Source: Anodontia alba (taxonomy: Eukaryota > Mollusca > Bivalvia > Lucinida > Lucinidae). Taken from it: a stretch of 64,000 nucleotides of DNA. The translations under genes and the position numbers were made by a program. The DNA is taken from positions 65,891,985-65,955,984 of the forward strand of contig OZ024833.1 of the NCBI GenBank assembly GCA_964016985.1. The letters are read 5' to 3'. Positions 29,201-41,200 of this stretch are shown here, in pieces; position 1 is the stretch's first letter; every line of letters starts with the position of its first letter. The notes under the pieces were generated by a model. It worked only from the letters and a program-made list of their open reading frames with translations. It ran no database searches and was not told where the DNA came from.

Positions 29201-32200
29201 GCAAATTATTATATATCAACATGTATTGAATGATTAAACTGTGGGATAAAATCAGAGGAGCAAGCCAGCAGATATTACTCGATATACACCAGCTTACTTG
29301 ATATTGCACGCCTCCTCGGATGCTACCATTACATGACGTTGCTTTTGATGAGGCATAGCTCAATGATGTCACTCCAAACTGGCACACACTTATGCAGGCT
29401 ATGACTTTTAGAGGACAAAATGCCTATTTTGAAGGTACAAACAACTGAAAATGACACACAATATCTATATAATGAAAAGGTTATTGCACTGATATTGGTG
29501 AATATTACATGGTACTGGGATAACAAAGGTAAAAAAACTAATCTCCTTTGTAAAATATGGCGAAAGATTCACAAAGTGTATCAAGTCTCCTTAAAGATAT
29601 AATAAAAATTCTAACTCTTACCTTCCTCAGTCTGCTGTGTCTGAAACATATTTAGAAACAACATGTTCAACTAATGAGCCGCAACGTCAGAAACGTACCT
29701 TTGATAAAGTGCACCCAGCGAAGATTCCGATCAGCCTGCGCATTCGCGCAGTCTGATCAGAATCTATCCTGAGTGCATTTTGGATAGTCAAGGATGCAAA
29801 GTTTCTTCATGCAACAAATACTCTGATTAGACTGTGCGGATGCACAGACTGATTTGAGTCCCTTCGTTGGGCGCACAAGTCAGAAGACACGCTTTCTCAC
29901 GTTGCGGCTCATATTGGCCATAATGGCAGAAAGCTTAAAACCAATCTGGGAATTCAGGTAATTTAGGCATGACTGTCTCTGTTAATACATTTTTCGGAAC
30001 CAGTGCTTTCATAATCGGGCAACGAATGCCCTGTGCAGGCTGTGCTAATGCTCAGATTGAGTTGAATAGATTCTTAAAGGCATTGCCTTTGAGAACAATG
30101 AACACACACAACATATCTAAAACATCTGGTGTCAATTTTTCGGGGCCAGACAAGTGCATTTCAGTCAATTACACATCAGCGGTGCCTATATAGCTGGTAT
30201 ATTTTATAAGGGCTATTTTCTCGTGTTGAGAGACATATATAAATACAAAAATCAGTTAGTCTCACTTAAGTTATAAGAATATTATAGAGCTGTAGTAGAT
30301 ATAAGGGGAATCTATATTCGAATACTGGAAGCCCAAGTGGGTCAGAAATCGCTCTCACCTGGATTAGGCTGATCATGATATGTTACAATGTGCCATGTTG
30401 GTCATCTTGGCTATCGAACAATTTGTCTTTAGCTGTTCTGAATCTGTATGTTGCCTTGATGCCTCCCATTAAGTTTCTGAAAAGCTCAATCCGACTAAGG
30501 AGATGATTCTGGTGCACAGTGCAATGTGCAGGGTGTTGTGCACAGCCTCTTATCAAGTTTCGACTCAACCCGACTCACGGTTTGTGAGGAGAGGTGGTTT
30601 GAAGAATTTCAAAATGGTCGCCATTGTGGCAATCTTTGATATCAAAACAATATGATTTTAGCAAAAAAGGCAAGAGAAAAGCCAAGGGAGTGCCACAATC
30701 ACAAACCGCAGCCCCGCCCCCCCACCCCCCCCCCCCCCCCGACAAGACCCCAAGAGGAAGCGGAAACCGACAAATCTAAACAAGCACAAACCGAACAAAC
30801 GTACGAAAAGCACTAAGATTAGCTCTCTCTTCCTCAAGCGAGGTAATCGCAATACTAAAAGGACTTAAAAACACAAGAACAAAATGACACACGGAAAGAC
30901 ATACAACAAATCGCCTCGTAGAATAAACCACAATGCAACTAAGAATAAGACTAACACCGGAACCACCGCCTTAGAACGGTCGGTTGAGCAAACCACCGGG
31001 GGGTTTAAAGCACATTTACAGCTAGCTAACTTCACCCTGGGTCCCAATGCTACTCTTAATACAGAAATACATAAAAATTCGGTTAGTAAAAAGGCTCCCA
31101 ACTCAGTCAATGCATCAAAGCGAAAACATAAAAATCAAATTAATGACTATAATAAACAAAGACGAGTACTCATGGCTAATTCTACTGTATGTCAGAGTAA
31201 ATGAAAACCAATAGTTGAACCACGGCGGGCCAAGCCAAAAACATATCGTCAAGCCCCAACCCACTGGTTAAAGTTTTACGAAGAGGCCGTCATTGAGTCT
31301 GAGGCCTGAACCGCCGTCGTGCAATTAAAGAGTGAAGCATAGCCATCAACAATGACTGGCTTGACAACCAGGCATGCAATCTGCCGTATAATATCCAGGC
31401 TATAGCCAATTCCTTTATAACGGTAAATAAGTTTTCTGAATTGCCCCGAAAAGTTATATTTACCTACAATTTTTCTAAATCTGTACACTAAGTCACCGTA
31501 AAATTCGGGTTCCGATTTACCTTGTTGCAGAAGTGTTTTCAGACTGACGCTATATTTTTCTAACAAGGCACTGTGTCTGCGATAAAATTTCGAAAACGCC
31601 TTACAAAGTTTAAAATAAAGATAGCCCTGCCTAAGAAGTTTGGCAGTAAGGGCTTTATTACGGTAGTTAAAGTCATTAAGATTTGAAGAAGCTCCATAAT
31701 ATCTCAATGCCTCCCATCTAGTTTCAGCTCTATCTAATTAACCGCTTTTGAGATGTCGTTTGAATAGTTTCAGAATGGCTGCTATGGTGGCCATCTTGGA
31801 TATCAAAATGGAATATTTTTTTTTAAACCTTAATGTCGCCCTGATGCCTCCTACAAACTTTCAGCTCAATCCGACTTACCTTTCGGGAGAAGATGTGGCA
31901 GCCATGGTGGCCATCTTGGATATCGGAACGGAACAACATTAGCAATTTTAAATTTCCATGTTGCACTGACGGCTTCCACCAAGTTTCAGCTCAATCCGAC
32001 TTACCATTCGGGAGTAGATACCGTGGCGGCCATCTTGGATATTGTAACAAATAATTTTAGCAATTCTAAATCTTTATGTCACCCCAATGCCTCCGACTAA
32101 GTTTTTGCTCAATCTGACTTACAAATCCATTTTTATTTACCATTCGGGAGCAGATGGCCGTGATGGCCATCTTGGAAATTGAAACAGAAGGTTTTAGCAA

Positions 32201-35200
32201 TTCTGAATCTCTATGTCGCTTAGATGCCTCCCATCAAGTTTTGGCTTAATCCAACTTTCAGTCTGGGAGGAGATGTCGTTTAAAAATTTCCCGATGGCCT
32301 ACCTTCCAACAAGTTTGGGCTTAATCAGACTTAATGTTGGAGAGTAGATGTCGAGTAAAGATTTTCATAATGGCAGCATCTTGGATATTGGAACCAAACG
32401 ATTTGATTCTCCATGTCGCTCCAATGCCTCCCACCAAATTTCAGCTCAAGCTGACTCAGGGTTTGGGAGGAGGTGGTTTGAAGAATTTCAAGATGGCCGC
32501 CAAGGAATGCAAATACTTAAGCAATTCTGAACCTCCCTCGCCTAAATGCCTCCCACAAAGTTTCGACTCAATCCGACTTACGTTCCGCAGCAGAAGTGGT
32601 TTGAAGGTTTTCGAAATGGTCGCCATGGCGACCATCTTAGATGTCGGAAAGGAACGAATTTTAGTAATTCTCAATCTCCACGTCTCTTCAGTGCCTCCAA
32701 ACAAATTTTGGCTTACCGTTCCGGAGCAGATATTGTTTGAAGATTTTTAAGACGGCTGCTTTGATCTCGGAATGGAATGTTTTTAGCAATTGTGAAACTT
32801 GCATGTCGCCCCAATGCCTACTTCCAAGTTTGGACAAATCTGACAGCGTTTGGAAGCAAATGCGGTTTAAAGAATTTAAAGATGGCCGCCGGGCCACCTT
32901 GGATATCGGAATACAATGATTTTAGCAATTCTGAATCTCTTTGTCGCCCAAATGCCTTCGACAAAGTTTCAGCTCAATGCAACTTACTATTCTAGAGGAG
33001 ATGTCGAAAATGTGAAAAGTCAACGCATTACGAAAACATGCCAATTCAAATATATAGAAAATTTCTCCTCCCAAAGCTGAAAATGTTCAGATAAAAAAAC
33101 TCTGATATATATTTTTCATATTTCTGCTAAAAGCATAGATTGTGGGTACTCGTTAGAACCGCCTCGGCGAGGGGGTTCTAACGAGTACCCACAATCTATG
33201 TTTTAGCAGAAATAAGAAAAATAATGTATACCCCTGTAAACACCAGTTTTATTATATAAAAGTGGTGTTTAAGGGGGTCAAAATTATATAGGCATGTTTT
33301 TGTGATGGACTGACGGACGGATGCACGACGCACAACATACCATGGCATAAGCTTAACATGCGCAAAACTCCAGGTGAGCTGGTAATGTATGAGTCCCTCC
33401 GGGCCCAAAAATTAAATGATAGCATCACTATGTTGAAGTTTGAGGCAACAATTTACAGCCTCCACACAAGCACTTTACGATAGCTCCTACCATCACAAAA
33501 TATAGGCAACCTTTGGAAATACAAAATCAATCAAACAAAAAAGTGAGAGGCGACATTTTACTGCCTCCTCAAAGGCACTTTACAATACCTCCTTCCATCA
33601 CATTAAAAGTGACACTATAGGTCCCACTAGCAGAGCAGATAAGCGCCACCATATGGATTTGTGAGTAAATGAGAAAAAATTATGTGAATACTCCACATAT
33701 AGATTTGTGAGTAAATAAGAAAATATTATGTGGATATTCACATAATTTTTTTTTATTTACTCACAAATCCATATGTTGTGGGTACTCATTAGAGGCACCA
33801 CGACGTATTTTTATAGAGAAATAAAATATCAGTACTTTTCAGATAACAGATGCCTTGTCTGAAACTGTGCACTAGTTGGTTTTGGAAATGAGGGCTCATC
33901 AGTGACACCGAGTGATTATATATCTTTCTTAATTTTTGCAGTGATTTATTGAGATTTGTCAGAGAATTTTAATCTATAATTCATCGAGTGAATAATTTCA
34001 TTTCGAACGTTTTGACGTCATAATTGCTAGGCGACGTTGCTGACGTTGTTGGTAACAACAATAACAATAGTTGACGTTTTTGATAAAATCATGGAAATCA
34101 GACTGCAATTTTCACGTCCAGTTGGAGTTTCTGAGAAAAAAACCGACAACACAAATATATGGTTTCTTTTTCATGATAATCCAGTTCTACTTTCGTGACA
34201 TTGTTGTGTCTGTATTTTAAGCATTGAATGATTTTTGCATTAAAGTGAAAACGAAATGGCGACTGATTTTCAAACTATACCACGCCGCCTGAAATTCATG
34301 CACTGACTGAACTATTTTGGTAGGTAATCATAAAGGCTGAATATGAATTCAAACGTAAAACATGAATTCAAATGTAATAAACCATTTATTTTGTTGTTTT
34401 GATCGATAACGAAAATATAATTCACTCGTGTTCAAAGGTTTGCTTTTAAAAAAACTCATTCACTTTGCTGACTCGTTTTTTTACGCGCAAAAAAAAGGTA
34501 AGAGAAATGTCCAAGGAATACCACAATTACAAGCCAAGCTGCAGCCCTTCCCAGACACTAAGAGGAAGAGGAAACAGACAAAACCAAACAAGTGGAAATC
34601 AAACAAACGTACGAAAAGCACTAAGATAAGTTTTCTCTTTCCCAAGCGAGGCAATCGACATGCTATAGGACTGAAAAATACAAAAACAAAATAACACAAG
34701 GCAAGACGTAAAACAAATCGTCTCGTAGAATAAACCGCAAAGCAACAAAGAGTAAGACTAACACCTTAGAAAAGGAAACTGAGCCTCAGAACACTTGTGA
34801 GTTATTTCTCTGTAATCGATCAAAACAACCAAATAAACTATGAAAGCTATAGATATACCTGCTGTGTCACTAGAGTATTGTAAATTCCTTCTCTATTCAT
34901 TAGTTCATCATGCGTTCCTTGTTCTATTATAACACCATCCCTAAAACCAGCAATCTGGTCCGCATTCTTGATGGTTGACAAGCGATGTGCAATGACAATA
35001 GTCGTCCTACCATGGCTAGCCTTAGAAAGGGAAAATAAACATAACAAATGAGCCACAATGTGAGGAAATGTACCTGGTGATATGTGTACCCAAATAAGAC
35101 AGCCTGCGCATCCAGGCAGTCTGATAAAAAAGGTGTTCTCCTTATTGCATGCGGTACTCCTACTTGATCTGATATATGTCCCACCCAAATATTATCAAAT

Positions 35201-38200
35201 TATTTCAAATAGTATGGTAATTATGACCTGCACAAGATTTCGACTCCAGCGGGATACATATATACCAAAAAGTGAGAGTTGTCTCTCTTGCACTCGACAT
35301 GCGTACTGGTCCTTATCTATGCCTGTACCAAATATAATAAAAATATTTGAAACCATGACGAAGCTATGGAGTGTATAAGAATTTGGCTTAGAAATTTATT
35401 CAGGTCAGATAACTAAAAAACAACAAGTCAAGACTTGTCCTTCTTTGCATATTGCACTTCTACTTGACCTGGTACATTTCTCCACCAAAATATAATCAAA
35501 TTATCTCACACAGTATGTGAATTACGGCTTGCCTAAGATTTCAGCATCAGGGGACTTAAGTTCGTAAGAACAAAAGGGAGAGGTGTCTCTCTTGCACGTA
35601 ACACACCTACTGGTCCTTAACAATGCCTCTTCTATTCTTAAAATATTTCAAACCGTTGGCGTGCACAAGAATTTGGCTAAGAAATATGTTCAGGGAGATA
35701 ACTTAAAAACGAACAAAGCAAGATTTGTCCTTCGAGCATGCAGCACTCCTACTAGACCTGATATATGCTCCGCCTAAATATTTTCAAATTACCTCGCACA
35801 GTATATGAGTTACTGGCTGCACAATCTTTCGGCTTCAGGGGAGATAAGTATATAACAAAGAAATTCAGAGTCGTCTCTCTTGCACGCACTTCACCTACTG
35901 GTCGTTATCTATGCTGTTGCAAAATATTATCATCATTTTTCAAATTATTAATAAGTTAGGAAGTGCAAAAGAATTTTGCTTAGAAATTCGTGAATGAGAG
36001 ATAACTAGAAAAAAAAATAACAAATCAAAAGTTCTTTCTTGCATGCGACACTCCTACTTGACCTGATATAGGGCCTTACCGTATATTATCAAATCATCTC
36101 AAACAGTATGGGAGTTGTGGCCTGCACAAGATTTCGGATTCAGGGGAGATCAGTACAAAATGAAGAAAGTGAGAGTTGTCTCTCTTGAACCTGACACACC
36201 TTTTGGTCCTTATCTATTCCTCTACTAAATATTATCAGTATATTTCAAACCATCAAAAAGTCGTAGAGTGCACAATTATATTGTTTTGAAATTTGTTCAG
36301 GGGAGATAACTAGAAAAAAAAGACAGAGCAAGAGTTGTCCTTCTTGCATGCGACACTCCTTGTTGACCTGATATATGTCCCTACTAAATATTATCAAATT
36401 ATCTCGAACAGTATAGGAGTTATGGGCTGCACAAGCTTTCGGCTTCAGTGCAGATAAATATATCAAGTAGAAAGTGTGAGAGTTGTCCGTCCTGCTTGCA
36501 ACAGGCCTACTGGTCCTCCTCTTTGTCACTACCAAATACATGTATTATCAAAATATCTCTAAGGGTATCAAAGTTATGGAGCGCACAAGGATGCGTTTGT
36601 CTACGGACGGACTGATGCCATGCTGATCGCTATATCCCCCGAACCTATCGATCGGGGTATAAATAGATATGTGAGCAAAAAATACTTTTTCAAGTGCATC
36701 TTGAACGATTCCTTCACTCTCCATGTCTAAGGCAGATGTTGCTTCATCCAACAAAAGTATCTTGGGATCCCTCACTAAAGCTCTTGCGATAGCAACCCTC
36801 TGTTTCTCACCACCACTAAGTTGAGCGCCCCTTTCACCGACCAGGGTTTCATATTTCTGAAAACGAAATGTATATAATCAAATTTAAATGTATCACACTT
36901 TGTGCTCCAGTTTGCAAAGACTAAAAAAAATCCACGCAAACTGCGTGAAGAAACTAGTCCCGCCATGTGAAAATAACCCTCATTTCTAAATGGACTGAAA
37001 AGAGCAGCACTTCCGCTCATCTACACTATCAGATCAAAGCTTTGCTGTCAAAGAACAGACAATGTGCAGTGGCGTAGCCAGATTGAAATAATTCTTATGT
37101 ATACCAAGGAAATATCCTGAAAAATTGTCCTGAATCACTTCCAAAATAGAGGTATTTTTAAGTAAGGCAGCTAATTCTTTCTCTTATGGCAGAACCTATG
37201 GTAAAGAAGCAAAATATTTTATGTTAAGTAATGTAAGTTTACTGTAAATGTTTTTCTTATTCATGAAGGACATGTTATGCACATGAGCTCTATGCATTTC
37301 CTGTTCGCTCCGTCTCATGATACGGTCCAAAAACAAGGTATTCAGAAACGTAGAAATATTTATTATTAATTCAGCCGTGAAACAGCATTTCCTACAAGAT
37401 TACATGTGCACCTAGCACAGACTTAGATTAGCATGGGCATCCTAAGAGTTTGATCAGAATTATCACAGTGCACTCTGTGGAGTGTTTTGCAACACAGACT
37501 AATTGTTTACACAGTTTTGCAACACAGACTTATTGCGTAGAAAGTGCTTACACGGCTGTATGTGAAAGTTACAAGAAGTAAAACACCCAGGAAAAAATCT
37601 TGAAAAAGTCTCTCTTGTATTGCTTTCAAAATCAGGGCTACTCTTAAAGATAAACTTTGCTCGACGGAGCAAATTCTTTTTCGGTAAGAGAAGCCTCTAT
37701 TTTATCAGAGTTACATTCTTCCCTTTAAGAGTAGCCCCTATGGTAAAGAAAAAAATATTTTATGTTAGTTGATGTCAGTTTATTACAAACGATATGTTTT
37801 CTTATGCACGGTACCCTTGTTACGCACTAGCGTAATGTGATAATGAGCGACGCACCTACGAAAGCGCGTTATGCCAAACTCTGCCAGAATATAACAACTA
37901 GACTATACATACTTCTGGTAATTCCATGATAAAATCATGTGCATTAGCTAGTTTAGCAACATTTTCTATATCTTCTTGAGTGGCATCCTCGCGACCAAAG
38001 CGTATGTTCTCCGCAATTGTGGTGCCAAACAACACAGGTTCCTGGCTCACTATGCCGATATGCTGACGAAACCACTTGGTATTCAAATCTTTAATGTCGG
38101 TTCCGTCAATACGTATCTGCAAGAAAGATGATATCAAAGTACTGGAATTACTGAGAGGCGGGCAATTAGCTCACAATTCTTTTTACTTTGCATTACTTTT

Positions 38201-41200
38201 GCAAAGGAGCCAACCTTTGAAATTTTATTTCGTATCAAGCTCTATAGTGATTACCACTGACCTCTTGAGTGTTTTTTTTTTCTTCTGCAAAATGTCTATT
38301 TTTTACTGTGGGAACTAAACCACATGGAGGATGTAGAGACTTTGTTACAAACAAATAATTTCCCTGTTTTAGGGGTGGGGATACACTACTTTTGTTTTTT
38401 ACTCCCTGTAAATAAATTAATTTCCTTCGACTTATTTGACTGAGGTTTTCAATCATCCATCGCAGAACATTGCATAACTTGTTTTACCATGAAATATCCA
38501 TTTTCACATTTTGGAAAAGATAGCTTTCCAAACAAGAATGTACCGCAACTTTGCGATGTTTGATTACAAACGGTCACAGATCCATTTTGAATTTAAGTAG
38601 TGACAGAGTTGTTTTATTTGTTGCAAGCTGTACAAAAATTCCTGTAGATTAAGCAAATAGTGACGACCCTGATCAGACGCCGCACTAATTCTGCGGCGTC
38701 TGATCTGGGTTTACACTGTCTGCCAAACCTAAAATTACCTAATTTGGACGCAAACAGTGGTGACCCCGATAACACTGGGCGTTCTGATCTGAATCTACAC
38801 CGTTTGTAAATAATCGTAAAAAAGATTGCCTTTGGAAACAAAGAACACACCACATATCAGAAAATGAGAGTCTCGGTTTTATTGAGACACTTCATAAGCA
38901 GTAATGAAGTTTGCAACACTGCTTACGCCCTCTAGCGTAAATGTCCGCAAAATGCCTTTGGGCAGAACTTTTGTTTAAATTTAGAGGCTGTCACTTTTGT
39001 TTTGTTTGATGTCAGTTTGCAAAACAAAATCCTGAACTGTAAATGAACAGCAACGCAGCGTTCTGCGGTGTCTGATCAGGGTCTACACTGTTTGCCAAAG
39101 TCCCCAAAAATGCCTTTGGACAGTTTCATTGGACGAAATCATTTGAAAATTAAGGGTTTATTTGTTGTAGGTTTACAAAAGTTCCTGTGCTTTGGCAAAC
39201 AGTATTATCCCTTAACAGACGGACCGTTCTGTGGCTCTTGTATCTGGATCTGCACTGTTGAGATGGGGTTTCCCGTTCCCACAAGAAGAAACTGCGTGAC
39301 CCAAATTTACTTCACGTGGCACAGTGACGGGAATCCGTTTTATGAGAAAAACGAGCTTATTAACATGTTCGTTTTTATTGTTTTGTTGGGATCAAGTTTA
39401 ATTGTACAGACAATGCGAACAGATTACGCATCGTCACCTTCATTAAAGTAAACCACAGAGATGACATGACGGCTTCTTTATCACATTATTCATTCTCATT
39501 GAAAATGACTCAATAAATGACACATTTATTTCACTCGTCAGTGCGCACGTGACATTTTACCAGGTAAAGTAACAAGGTGTTAACATGTACGTAATGTATC
39601 TATACGTGCTGATCAATGTTCCGTTGTCGAAAGTATACGTATTGATTTAAGAAGCAAACTGAAGTCATTTTCAATTTGAATGATATAAAATGATTATTAT
39701 GATTCTTTTGGCAACGTACAATGCGGATAAATTCACGGAACTATAAAAGAAATTCGAGAACTAGTTTTCTAGCGTAAGATCATTAGAATAGAGATACCTA
39801 AAGCGGTCCCCAAAATCTAGTCGAAGGCCATAGTTATAGACGGGCTTAACAACCAGCCTAATAATGCAATTTAAATTACGACGATTAAATCCCTCTTTAC
39901 AGAACATTTTATATAAGTCAAAGAATAAAAAATTCGAAGGTGTAAATATCATGCATAGCTCCAGATTAGAGAGGGTATCAACATAGTATTTCATTATTAT
40001 TTCTGCATAAAACATGTTGTGTGTATTCATTCGAAGCGCCTCGACCACATATTTGTTTTTGTGGAGAATAAGAAAATTATCATTATTTTTGGACTGAAAA
40101 AAAAAGAAACATTTCTGGAGCTATGACAATGCGATGTAAATTACGATGATAAAATCCCTCTTCAAAGAACATTTTGCATTACGAAAACATGCCTATTCAA
40201 ATATACTGGAAATTTCACCACCAAAAATGAAAATTTGCAGATAAAAAATCTGATATTCTTCATTATCTCTGCTCAAAAGATAGATTATGGATACCTCGTC
40301 GAGACGGTTCTAACGAGTACCCACAATTTATGTTTTTGAGCAAAAAATAAGAAACATAATGTTTACCCCCGTAAACCCCAATTTTACTATATAAAAGAGG
40401 GGTTTATGGGGTCAAAATTATATAGGCATGTTTTCGTGATGGTATGATTCATGAGATAAAAATTTCGGAGATGTATACCTCGTATTTATTAGAAGAGTCC
40501 GTATTATTCGCGAGAGACATGTTGCAACCCTTTATACTCTCCAGATACGCCAAACAACATACCTCTCCACTTTCTGCATCATAAAACCTCTGAATAAGCT
40601 GAACTACTGTACTTTTCCCACAACCACTGGGTCCAACTAGGGCCACTATTTGTCCGCTATTGATCGTAAGATCAATACCATTTAAAACCTGAATAAAATA
40701 AATAAAAATAGCCACATTACAGACTTCTTTATATTTTGACAAATACATTTTTACTGCTGTACAAATACTACAGCAACAACTGCATGTTAATTATGCATGG
40801 ATATAATGCCGCTAAGTTTCATTTAAAGGGAAGGGTCCATAAACTAGTACTTGTAGTTTGGGAGAAAGACATACAATAGCTTAACATTTTGCAACAAGTG
40901 TCATGAAAATCAACCAATCTTTAAAAAAAGTTATATAGGTTTAAAAAATTGGTAGTTTATGACGTCATAAACTCACAATCAAAAATATCAAATAACAGCC
41001 ATTCTGATGCAAGATGGCCAATTTATATCCCTTTTATTGCATATAAAAAAAACTTACTGTTTTCAAGAGAAAACAACTTATCCTTATGCTTGAAATGAGC
41101 GATTTCTTATTTCGTCACGTGACATAAATGACAAAATGGCGGCCTCCATAGAAAGCTATTGTGAAATGTACAAAAAGCCATATCTCCTGAACCGCTCAAC

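Larger units (their letters stand above)
30380..33010 (+). repeat. Tandem array of about 130-bp units, interrupted
   Basis: Units marked by GGCCATCTTGGATAT, TTTTAGCAATTCTGAATCTC and CAAGTTTCAGCTCAATCCGA occur at 30380-30650 and again at 31745-33010. The intervening 30661-31740 block is a later insertion (family K plus retroelement-like frame). 33300-33330 shows a GACTGACGGACGGATG run after a family A MITE. Confidence 0.75.

Noticed and set aside
35150..36600. CRISPR-like regular repeats
   Set aside because: Units of about 295 bp with no spacers in a eukaryotic intron; ordinary tandem array.
39068..39451. 127-codon plus frame
   Set aside because: Begins inside a family H remnant; no domain pattern and no splice support.
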